Shown here piece after piece: positions 1 to 6,508 of a stretch of 16,852 nt of DNA (position 1 is its first letter; every line of letters begins with the position of its first letter). A model generated the notes under the pieces. It ran no database searches, was not told where the DNA came from, and worked only from the letters and a program-made list of their open reading frames with translations. Both the position numbers and the translations under genes were made by a program. The DNA comes from Baffinella frigidus (lineage: Eukaryota; Cryptophyceae; Cryptomonadales; Baffinellaceae), in contig MU646307.1 in NCBI GenBank assembly GCA_026770585.1, positions 168,746 to 185,597 on the forward strand. The letters run 5' to 3'.

Positions 1-459
1 GTCTTATAAGTATTTTAGTGGTACAAGTCCTGTCAACTTTTGCGATAAAGGGTTATTCGGGATTGGCCGCAAGTCCCCTCCAGGGTGGTGTGGCCCCGCC
101 GCCGCCTGGTTGAGAAACGGTCCGACTGGTGGCCCCACAGCGACACGGACCGTGTCGCTGTCGAAATCTGTCGGATGTCGGATACCACTCTCCGACTTTT
201 TGCGAGGTCGGATATCGGATCCAAAAGTTTCGAATGGGAGCTCTAGACACGGTCCGCCTTGAGGGGCAGGACGCCCCAGATTCTCGGTAACCCCCCCCCA
301 CTCACCGCCGCCTGGTTGTGAGCCTCGGTCGGACAGGTGACGAGCCTCGGTGGTTGACTAGTGAAGGTGTCTTTGGTCTCACTTGTGCGTCGGGCGTTGG
401 CCTCTGCGGCCTCTGGGAAACGGCAAGTGTATCGTGGTGTGATTGCCCTCACATCGATT
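1..459. other. Non-coding stretch, no gene seen
   Basis: No reading frame here looks like a protein. It holds a perfect 23-bp palindrome at 137-159 (arms of 11 bases around one A), a recurring CCGCCGCCTGGTTG at about 101 and 305, and at 316-351 a 36-base stretch that is repeated exactly at 5632-5667. No promoter was recognised. Confidence 0.5.
316..351 (+). repeat. 36-bp exact direct repeat, copy 1
   Basis: The 36 bases from 316 to 351 occur again without change at 5632-5667, same orientation. Within the unit GAGCCTCGGT occurs twice. Flanking sequence differs on both sides, so this is a short dispersed repeat rather than part of a long duplication. Confidence 0.75.
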
Positions 460-800
460 GTAGTTGCCCCCCCCCCCACCACACACACACACTCGTCGTT
501 TGAAAACTAGCTCAAGACCCCGGGTTTCCCGCCGCGACCTGTGCCCAGTCACGTACCTCCACCTCATAACCTGTACTTCCTCTCAGGTACACGTGACTAG
601 TTGCAGCCCCCCCCCCCACACACAGGCTCGTCGTTTGCAACCTAGCTCACGGCCCCGGGTCTTGCGCGGCGCTCCTGAACCCTAAACCCGAAACCGTGAA
701 CCCGAAACCCGACACCAGGTACACAGACCCAATCACGTTCGAGGTCCGTGTACCTGGTGTCGGGTTTCGGGTTCATCTCATAACCTGTACTTTCTCGCAG
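460..800 (+). repeat. Diverged direct repeats before gene 1 exon 1
   Basis: Two related tracts follow each other. The first (about 460-597) and second (about 599-800) each begin with TAGTTGC plus a C-run and ACACAC, continue with CTCGTCGTTTG and CTAGCTCA, and share CCCCGGGT. Each ends with CATAACCTGTACTT, a pyrimidine tract and CAG followed by GTACACG. The second ends exactly at the 3' splice site of exon 1 (801). The first therefore carries a decayed copy of that splice acceptor at about 564-595. Confidence 0.6.
698..774. repeat. 27-bp perfect inverted repeat carrying an exon 1 edge copy
   Basis: Bases 698-724 and 748-774 are perfect reverse complements; one mismatch allows extension to 729 and 743. 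The segment 719-743 repeats the first 25 bases of exon 1 (801-825) with one difference (ACACAG for ACACGG). The arms contain CCCGAAACCCG, close to the CCCTAAA heptamer. The exon edge has thus been copied once directly and partly again in inverted form. Confidence 0.75.
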
Positions 801-940
801 GTACACGGACCCAATCACGTTCGAGATGAAGAACCTGTCGCTCTCCGCCAAGAACGAGCCAGCGGCGGCGGGGGGGGCGGGGGGGGCGCCGCTCCCCCCG
901 AAGAAGAAGATCGCCGCGAAGAAGGCGGTTCCGAAGCCCG
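801..940 (+). CDS. Gene 1 exon 1
   Basis: It follows a pyrimidine-rich acceptor (TTTCTCGCAG) at 791-800. The frame reads YTDPITFEMKNLSLSAKNEP and then Gly/Ala into PLPPKKKIAAKKAVPKP, up to the donor G|GTGAGG at 940/941. G-runs at 870-889 could hide sequencing or assembly errors. The coding frame is chosen because it gives the same Pro/Lys module as exons 2 and 3 and the right phase for exon 2. Confidence 0.6.
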
Positions 941-3116
941 GTGAGGCCACGCAAGAACGCCGGAGTGGCCTAATTAAATGTTGGGTTGTAAGATTTGCAC
1001 CAGTCACGTCCGGGACCCGAGCCGCGTTGGAGCTGACTCCCGAAGCCCGCTGAGGAGCGCCTCCTGGGTGTTGATAATTTTGTGTTTGGTGCGGGGGGTG
1101 CCACTTCACTCGGAGTCAGAACATTTCGCCTAAGTCAACTCCCCCTGAAAGCCAGCGCCTTAAGTCAAATGCCGTCCATGGTGGCCAGGTCCATCTAAAC
1201 GAAAACATGGGAAAGTTGACTTAGGTGAGCTGGTTGACTTAGCTGAAATCTTGTGGCTCGGAGTGCACTTAGCAGCGCCCGAGTTCTATCTTCCCCAGAT
1301 TTCCGGGGATCATTTCAAGCCCCTGACCCTGAAATGAATTGCAGTTTGTACCAGAATCGTTTAGATGGACATATTCATAGTGACGCCAACACGACGCCAC
1401 TGCTGACCTCCAATCCACCATGGAATTTCGCTGACATCGTGTAGTCATCTGATTTTAAAAGAATTTTAGGTCAGATCTGAACTACCACGAGTTTTCGGGA
1501 GATATCGGTCACGGGCATAATTGGAGTCTTTCTAATATCTTCCGTCATCGGCACACACGAAAGAGATCTAGATCTTTCTAGACCTTCTACGACCCTGTTA
1601 TAGCGACTATTAACCAGAATACAGTTTTAACACTTTACTTTTTACAACACGTGCACAGCGTATACAATGCCCTTTTAGACCTTTAAAATCGCTAGTAAAG
1701 GAATTCGACCCCGATTAGAGGTCTCTCGTCGTGTGCCCCCCCCCCCCAGACTGAGGTTTGTAAAGTAACTCGTCCTGGTACAAATTATAAAAGAGACCTC
1801 GTTTTGTTAACCCTAAACCCTAAACCCTCACCCCGGTTGCAGTGGACGCAGAGGCGGAGGGGGAAACCCCCTATCCCTTAAGTGACCAGGCCTCCAAATT
1901 TAGGGGCCTGGGGTCCTAGGCTGGTCCTAGGGCCCTACGGTAGGGCGTATGAGCCTACTGGCCACTTAAGGGATACCCTAAACCCTAACCCCGGTTGCAG
2001 TGGAGGCGGGGGCGGGGGCGGAGGGGGGGGACGAGGCGGCGGTGCCCGCGCCGCTGCCTCCCAAGAAGAAGAAGGCTGTGCCTGTACCAGTCGACGCGCC
2101 AAAAGCCAAGGTCGTGCCGATCTCCAGGATTGGGAAATGGGGGGTGCGTTTCTGACCGAGGGAGGCGGAAAAGGCGTGTAGCTAGCAGTGTCGGACAGCC
2201 TGCCACTCGGCTTCCTGCTCCGGAGACACAGGGCTGGAGAGGCCACGCGTGCGTGTGCGGTATCATCTCTCTGCTAGCGCATTCTCAACCCTACACCCTT
2301 CTCTGCAACCTCGAAGAGGTCCCTCCTCGCGGATGCTCTCCCCTCCTATCGCGCTAGAATCCTCCCGCGGGGGAGAAGAATCTCATCCGGACGAGTATTT
2401 TCCGAAAATACGATTTTAAAAGTATGTTCAACGAAAATTACCACACAATTTGCCTGTACTTTTTAAAAGGGTCACGTCCGTGTAGTAATTTTTGTTGCAA
2501 ATCGGATCGGAGGTCCCCGAAATCGTATTTTCGGAAAATACTCGCCGCGATTAAATCCCCCGCGAATCCCCCGCGGGAGGATTCGGCACGCCACCACTCA
2601 ACACCTTCTCTGAGCACCCACACTTCCCCTGGAAATCTCGCTGGGTTCTGGGGTGTCTGCTTGACCACTGGGTGCAGGCGAGGACGCCTAGACCCTACCC
2701 CCCAAGTCTAAACCTACGCCCTATCCCTTAAGTGGCGATGGGGTCAAAAATTGACCCCAAAGAGGTCCTAGGCTCCTACGTATGCCCTTCGGTAGGGCGT
2801 ATGAGCCTCCTCGCTGCTTAAGGGATACCCTCAACCCTAATCATCCCCAAACCCCAAACCCTAAACCCGAGACCCTACCAAACAGGAGGGAGGCGAGGAG
2901 CCAGCGGCACCACCGAAGCCCCCCAAGGTATCTCGCCCCCCCGCGGTGGACGGGGACGCCGGCCCAGCGCCCCCCCCCCCGCGCAAGCCCAAGGCGGCGC
3001 CCAAGGAAACGGCAGCTGCAGCGGGGGAGGGGGGTGAGGCGGTGGCGTCGCCCCCTCCCCCCCGGAAGCCCAAAGTGAAGAAGGCTGTGCCCCCCGCGCC
3101 GCCAGCCCCAGAATGA
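801..3116 (+). CDS. Gene 1: split gene for a Lys/Pro/Ala-rich low-complexity protein
   Basis: The model joins 801-940, 2001-2110 and 2886-3116 and ends in TGA at 3114-3116. Exon 1 ends in phase 1 and exon 2 begins with the two bases needed to complete a Val codon. Exons 2 and 3 join in phase 0. Introns begin GTGAGG and GTCGTG and end GCAG and ACAG. The product is about 160 residues, built from Pro clusters followed by Lys clusters (PLPPKKKIAAKKAVPKP, PLPPKKKKAVPVP, PPPPRKPKAAPKE, PPPPRKPKVKKAVPPA), separated by Gly/Ala/Glu-rich linkers. It has no catalytic motif, signal peptide or membrane segment. It could be a basic tail of a larger protein whose 5' exons lie outside or are unrecognised; exon 1 opens in phase 2, which argues for an upstream exon. 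An alternative start is the ATG at 826. The function is unknown. Confidence 0.6.
1123..1249. mobile_element. Family I foldback element (short MITE-like)
   Basis: Terminal inverted repeats of 17 bases (1123-1139 and 1233-1249) differ at one position and have the form ATTTCGCCTAAGTCAAC. A second GTTGACTTAGG lies inside at about 1215. There is no coding capacity. Only one copy was seen in this window. Confidence 0.5.
1264..1355 (+). mobile_element. Family F element, truncated copy
   Basis: From CACTTAGCAGCGCCCGAG onward this matches the left two thirds of the complete copy at 16109-16240, with many substitutions but clear collinearity (shared GTTCTATCTTCCCC, CCCTGAAAYGAATTG, GTACCAGAA). The right terminal repeat is absent. 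Confidence 0.65.
1440..1735. other. AT-rich tract, nothing recognised
   Basis: About 300 bases much richer in A and T than the surroundings, with no plausible reading frame or clear terminal repeats. AGATCTAGATCT occurs near 1565. It may be an old insertion. Confidence 0.35.
1827..1863 (+). repeat. Copy of gene 1 exon 2 acceptor and 5' edge
   Basis: The CCCCGGTTGCAGTGGA segment and the following GC-rich stretch repeat 1986-2030, which is the real acceptor and start of exon 2. The acceptor AG falls at 1841-1842. Read in the exon frame it gives VDAEAEGE, comparable with the real VEAGAGAEGG. A family B element (1870-1976) lies between the two copies. CCCTAAA heptamers precede both. Confidence 0.7.
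1870..1976. mobile_element. Family B foldback element, copy 1
   Basis: It is bounded by CTATCCCTTAAGTG and its reverse complement CACTTAAGGGATA. The core contains CCTAGG and CCCTACGGTAGGG. It has about 107 bases and no coding capacity. It sits in gene 1 intron 1 between the echo and the true start of exon 2. Confidence 0.8.
2001..2110 (+). CDS. Gene 1 exon 2
   Basis: The acceptor is CCCCGGTTGCAG|TGG. The frame, completed by the G of exon 1, reads VEAGAGAEGGDEAAVPAP and then LPPKKKKAVPVPVDAPKAK. The donor AAG|GTCGTG is not a strong consensus, so the exact 3' end is uncertain; without splicing the frame runs on to TGA at 2153-2155. The module repeats the layout of exon 1: acidic/Gly/Ala linker, Pro, Lys cluster, AVP. 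Confidence 0.55.
2357..2584. mobile_element. Family E foldback element, copy 1
   Basis: A long imperfect inverted repeat. GAATCCTCCCGCGGGGGA at the left faces CCCCGCGGGAGGATTC at the right. An inner pair, GAGTATTTTCCGAAAATAC against GTATTTTCGGAAAATACTC, is perfect. The inner AACGAAAATTACCACAC and GTGTAGTAATTTTTGTTG correspond to the inner part of the element at 15610-15770. It lies in gene 1 intron 2. Confidence 0.75.
2720..2828. mobile_element. Family B foldback element, copy 2
   Basis: Ends CTATCCCTTAAGTGG and GCTTAAGGGATA. The core has GGGGTCAAAAATTGACCCC, AGAGGTCCTAGG and CGGTAGGGCGTATGAGCC, closely matching the copy at 12696-12802 in reverse orientation. It is in gene 1 intron 2 and is followed by CCTCAACCCTAA telomere-like units. 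Confidence 0.8.
2886..3116 (+). CDS. Gene 1 exon 3 (terminal)
   Basis: It follows CCCTAAACCCGAGACCC...AAACAG. The frame reads EGGEEPAAPPKPPKVSRPP, then GDAGPAPPPPRKPKAAPKE, then GEGGEAVASPPPPRKPK and VKKAVPPAPPAPE before TGA at 3114-3116. It holds two of the Pro/Lys modules. The length is 77 codons including the stop, phase 0. C-runs near 2970-2980 could hide indels. No poly(A) signal was recognised downstream. Confidence 0.6.
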   Translation, partial: EGGEEPAAPPKPPKVSRPPAVDGDAGPAPPPPRKPKAAPKETAAAAGEGGEAVASPPPPRKPKVKKAVPPAPPAPE

Positions 3117-3182
3117 GCGCTGGCTAGGGGTGAGTGTAGGGTGTGGGGTGTAGGGTGGACCTCACGCGTGCGGTCGACGGAG

Positions 3183-3303
3183 TACAGGGATACCTCCCGC
3201 ATAAGGAAACGCCCCCCCTCCCCTGGGACCACCGTAGCCTGGGCATAGGCCTACTGTAGGGTCCTGGGGGGGGGCGGTTTCTTGTGAGTCAGGTGATTAT
3301 GTA
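3183..3303. mobile_element. Family A foldback element, copy 1 (decayed right end)
   Basis: Left end TACAGGGATACCTCCCGCAT, core GGGACCACCGTAG and GGCATAGGCCTACTGTAGGG, then the right arm GCGGTTTCTTGTGAG. The last 20 bases have diverged from the family terminus. Confidence 0.7.
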
Positions 3304-3330
3304 GCCCGCGTGGTAGAAGGCGTCAGGCAG

Positions 3331-3438
3331 CGCATCCCTCAAGTGGCGAGGGGTTCAAAATCGACCCCCAAGAGGTCCTAGGCAGGCCCTAGGACCCTAC
3401 GGTAGGGCGCATGCGCCTACCGGCCATCTAAGGGATGA
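3331..3438. mobile_element. Family B foldback element, copy 3
   Basis: Ends GCATCCCTCAAGTGGC and CCATCTAAGGGATG are degenerate versions of the family B terminus. The core contains AGAGGTCCTAGG, CCCTACGGTAGGGCG and GCGCCTACCGGCC. Confidence 0.75.
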
Positions 3439-3484
3439 GGCGTCCGGCAGTGCATAGATGCGCAGGGGCGTCAGCTTCGGGGTG

Positions 3485-3605
3485 TACAGGGGTACCTCGC
3501 TCATAAGAAACCGCCCCCCCCCCAGGACCACCATAGGGCCCTAGGCATGGTCCTACTGTAGGGTCCTAGGGGGGGGCGGCTTCTTGTGAGCGAGGTACCC
3601 CTGTA
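3485..3605. mobile_element. Family A foldback element, copy 2 (complete)
   Basis: A complete copy of 121 bases. TACAGGGGTACCTCGCTCAT faces GAGCGAGGTACCCCTGTA. The whole element is close to a continuous palindrome, with the centre at GGGCCCTAGGCATGGTCC. A C-run in the left arm and a G-run in the right arm differ in length. Confidence 0.9.
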
Positions 3606-3740
3606 GGGTGTGTGAGTAGGTGTGAGGAGGATCTCGTTGGCAGCGAGCCGTTGGCGGTGGGCGGGGGAGGGGTGGGGGTGCGATTGCAAAGTGTCAAGGG
3701 CGGAACGTCCCGCGTGTCTGCCGCGCTGCGCCTGCGGGGT

Positions 3741-3820
3741 CCTTTAGGTCCTTTAGGTTCTTCGAGCTCCCAACATAGGCGGACACCGGAACTGGTTCTG
3801 TAGACAGGCCATGCTTCGTT
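3741..3820 (+). repeat. Family G repeat, copy 1
   Basis: CCTTTAGGTTCTTCGAGCTC followed by CCAACATAGGCGGACACCGG and ACTGGTTCTGTAGACAGGCC, ending ATGCTTCGTT. Related copies lie at 11208-11300 and 12311-12394 (both reversed), 13236-13320 and 15392-15463. No obvious terminal inverted repeat. Confidence 0.75.
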
Positions 3821-3824
3821 GGGG

Positions 3825-3911
3825 TGCAGGGGTACCTCGCGCATAAGAAACCGTCCTCACCCCCCCCTAGGACCCTACAGCAGGCCTATGCCTAGGGCCT
3901 TATGGTGGTCC
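3825..3911 (+). mobile_element. Family A element, left-half fragment
   Basis: Starts TGCAGGGGTACCTCGCGCAT and keeps the core through GCCTATGCCTAGGGCC and TGGTGGTCC. The right arm is missing; unrelated sequence follows. Confidence 0.75.
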
Positions 3912-3989
3912 ACAACACAAACACGAGAACGGAAACATTCCAGTTGTGCGGGGCCGTCCAAACACGGGCAGACTCGGCAGTGCGGGCAG

Positions 3990-4112
3990 TACAGGGATAC
4001 CTCGCTCATAAGAAACCGCTTCCTCCCTAGGACCACCGTAGGGCCCTGGGCATAGCCCTACTGTAGGGTCCTAGGGGGAGGCGGTTTCTTATGAGCGAGG
4101 TAGTCGCCTGTA
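3990..4112. mobile_element. Family A foldback element, copy 4
   Basis: Left end TACAGGGATACCTCGCTCAT and right arm GCGGTTTCTTATGAGCGAGG. The final terminus reads GTAGTCGCCTGTA instead of TACCCCTGTA. It is followed by GTAGTC repeats to about 4128. Confidence 0.85.
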
Positions 4113-4765
4113 GTCACCCTGTAGTCGGGTGGGAATTGACAAGTGTTGGTGGGCTCGAACGCGCGTGGATTGGCTGGCTACATGTATGACGCGTGTGGGC
4201 GGGCTCTGACACAGCAGCAGAGAGTCTGCGTTTTCCTGGTTCATTCCCCAGCTCCACGTGCCTAGATATACGCCTCCCCGGCTTTGCACCTAGCACTATC
4301 AGTTAACTGGGATTTAACACCGAGCCCGATTACTACTGCCTCAATGCCGTTAGGAGTTCCCCTCCCAGATTTGGAGTCGGGGTTCCCCTCCCAGAGTCGG
4401 AGTCGGAGTTCCCATCCTACCCACACTACCCACATGGAGGAACATACGGCGATTTGTTGAGTACTTCAGGGAAGTCGAAGAAGTGGACCGTCGCATAGAT
4501 GTAGGGTTATGAGCCTGAGAGAACAACGACATGTCGCATAAGTGTAAGGCGGGAACGTGGAGGCGAATCCCTAAGAGTAGTGGTGTCTGACTGATTTCAC
4601 AGCACACCCTCACACAATCCCTCTCACCTTGTGGGGTATCCGTGGTGGGAGCTTTTATACTTCATCCATGGGATACCACGAGCATCATAAAGACTGACTT
4701 GGGCTCGGTGTGTGTGCGAGCGAGTTCTCAGTTGGGGACTCCTCAAAGACACCAAAAGAGTTTCG
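4113..4765. other. Intergenic, no gene recognised
   Basis: No reading frame with protein-like composition. It contains a short imperfect tandem repeat at about 4352-4412 (GTTCCC and AGTCGGAGT units) and a short inverted pair GTATCC/GGATAC at about 4636-4677. Nothing else stands out. Confidence 0.4.
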
Positions 4766-5257
4766 GGGTTGGGTTTCAGGGTTTACGGTTCAGGGGTTGT
4801 GGTTTGTGGTTCAGGGTTTAGGGTTTAGGGTTTAGGGTTAAGGGGTTTAGGGTTTAGGGTTTAGGGTTTAGGGTTCAGGGTTTAGGGGTTTAGGGTTTAG
4901 GGTTTAGGGTTAAGGGTTAAGGGTTTGGGTTCAGGGTTTGGGGTTTAGGGTTTAGGGTTTAGGGTTTGGGGTTTGGGGTTCAGGGTTTAGGGTTGAGGTT
5001 AGGGTTTGGGTTGTGGGTGTTAGGGTTTGGGGATTAGGGTTTAGGGTTTAGGGGTTAGAGGTTAGGGTTCAGGGTTCGGGGTTCAGGGACTAGGGTTTGT
5101 TTTAGGGTTTAGGTTTAGGGTTTAGGGGTTAGGGTTTAGGGTTTAGGGTCTAGCGTTTAGAGTTTAGGGTTTAAGTTTTAGGGTTTAGGTTTTAGGGGTT
5201 GGGGTTCGGTGTTTAGGGTTTAGGGTTTAGGGTTCAGGGTCCAGGGTTAGGGTTGCA
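4766..5257 (+). repeat. Interstitial TTTAGGG telomere-type array
   Basis: About 490 bases of TTTAGGG and variants (TTCAGGG, TTTGGGG, TTAAGGG, TTTAGGGG). This is the only block with the G-rich strand on +; all other telomere-like tracts here are C-rich on +. Variants are mixed throughout. The array sits between genes 1 and 2, with CT microsatellite about 100 bases downstream. It is degenerate and interior, so not a live chromosome end. Confidence 0.9.
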
Positions 5258-5360
5258 GTTAATGTGACTGATGTCAGAGAGTTGGGGAGGTTCAGACAGA
5301 GAGAGATTTCTACTGGGGGTTCGGCTTGTTAAGAGCGAGGTACTCCTGTGCAGGTCTGTG

Positions 5361-5600
5361 TCTCACAAAGGTCTCTCTCTCTTTCTCTCTCTCTCCCCCC
5401 TCTTTCTCTCTCTCTCTCTCTCTCGTTCGCTCTCTCTCTATTGCTCTCTCTCTCTCGCTCGCTCGCTCACTCTCTATTGCTCCCTCTCTCGCTCGCTCGC
5501 TCGCTCGCTCTCTATTGCTCTCTCTCTCTCTCTCGCTCGCTCTCGCTCTCTCTCACGCGCGCCCGCGTGCGCCTGCTCTCTCGCTCTCTCTCGCATCTGT
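5361..5600 (+). repeat. CT/CTCG microsatellite
   Basis: Long runs of CTCTCT interspersed with CGCTCG and CTCTATTGCTC units. Three open frames run through it only because the dinucleotide repeat lacks stops; they are Ser/Leu/Arg repeats and not genes. Confidence 0.9.
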
Positions 5601-5631
5601 CTCCCGTAAATCAACCTGATGCAGTGCTGTC

Positions 5632-5667
5632 TTGTGAGCCTCGGTCGGACAGGTGACGAGCCTCGGT
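5632..5667 (+). repeat. 36-bp exact direct repeat, copy 2
   Basis: Identical to 316-351. It is followed at 5690-5733 by a hairpin whose arms are GTCTCGCTCGCCTG and CAGGCGAGCGAGAC, enclosing a GGATCC-rich loop. Confidence 0.75.
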
Positions 5668-5734
5668 CACCTCCCAAGCGGGGTCTCATGTCTCGCTCGC
5701 CTGAAAAGTCCAGTAGGATCCAGGATCCAGGCGA

Positions 5735-6400
5735 GCGAGACGCGCATGCATCACCTCTTCCTCGCTGATGAGCATGTGAAAATTCTTGTGGGTGTGGCCC
5801 GTATATGATAGATGGACGGCTTATTTGGACGTGACGGTAGTAACTTTTTGTACCGGCTTGTACCTTTTTGTACCGCCTTGTTACAGCCCGGTACTACTTT
5901 CGGGACGTGACAGCAGACGCTGATGAGCATCACCCAAGAGGATTTTTCAACCTTCTCGAAACGGTGTCTACAAAATAATGGCACAATCCGTCGATTGGCT
6001 ATGAGTGCCTTTCTTATTGACTCTTATTGACTTTATTCGCGAGTGAAAATGCACGGTGCAAGAATTGAGGCGAGCTTAGACTTCGTTCAGGGTTATCACA
6101 AGTCGAAGTCCAAGTCAAGAAACTGCCACTAACCATATAAGGGAGCCACCAAGGAGCGTCGTTAAAACCCGATGAACCTTTCGGCCCCCCGGTCAACGTA
6201 TTACTCCCCGATGTCTCCACTTACGCAGAGCGCCTTGTCGATGGCCCCTGCCTAAGTCACACACAGTTGCCCCATGCACCTTCTTTCGAGCGGATGGCGG
6301 ACAAGGCAAAAATATGCAAAACCAAAAAAGTCCGAAAAACGAAGAGCTCACCCGCTAAATAACCTGTTCGTGCTCCTCCTCAATAACCTGTTCGACGGAG
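5735..6400. other. Unassigned intergenic region before gene 2
   Basis: No convincing gene. Short direct repeats are present: a 21-base TTTTTGTACCG unit twice in tandem at about 5843-5884, CGCTGATGAGCAT at about 5763 and 5919, and AATAACCTGTTCG at 6358 and 6382. The last pair lies just before the proposed gene 2 exon 1 and may include its branch point and acceptor region. No promoter was recognised. Confidence 0.4.
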
Positions 6401-6508
6401 TTTGAAAACTCAAAATTCCCGCCGCGAATTCCAGGTCGGTACAAGAGGGGAGCCATGGCGTACGTGGCCAACATCCGTCTCCCGGACACCCCCGTCAAGG
6501 GCATGCAG
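6401..6508 (+). CDS. Gene 2 exon 1 (5' end uncertain)
   Basis: The ATG at 6455 opens MAYVANIRLPDTPVKGMQ, up to the donor CAG|GTCCGC at 6508/6509. The frame stays open upstream as FENSKFPPRIPGRYKRGA, back to an AG at 6399-6400, so this may be an internal exon of exactly 36 codons. The upstream residues look as protein-like as the rest, so I prefer 6401. If so, the true start is further upstream and unseen. Confidence 0.5.

Larger units (their letters stand above)
941..2000 (+). other. Gene 1 intron 1 with inserted repeats
   Basis: A 1060-base intron, GTGAGG to GTTGCAG. It contains a foldback element (1123-1249), a partial family F element (about 1264-1355), an AT-rich unassigned tract (about 1440-1735), a copy of the exon 2 edge (1827-1863) and a family B element (1870-1976). 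CCCTAAC lies 11 to 17 bases before the acceptor and contains CTAAC, a good branch-point candidate. Confidence 0.6.

Noticed and set aside
5271-5656. Three overlapping open frames of about 100 codons in Ser/Leu/Arg
   Set aside because: They are translations of a CT/CTCG microsatellite, which lacks stop codons in any frame. Composition and overlap show they are not genes.
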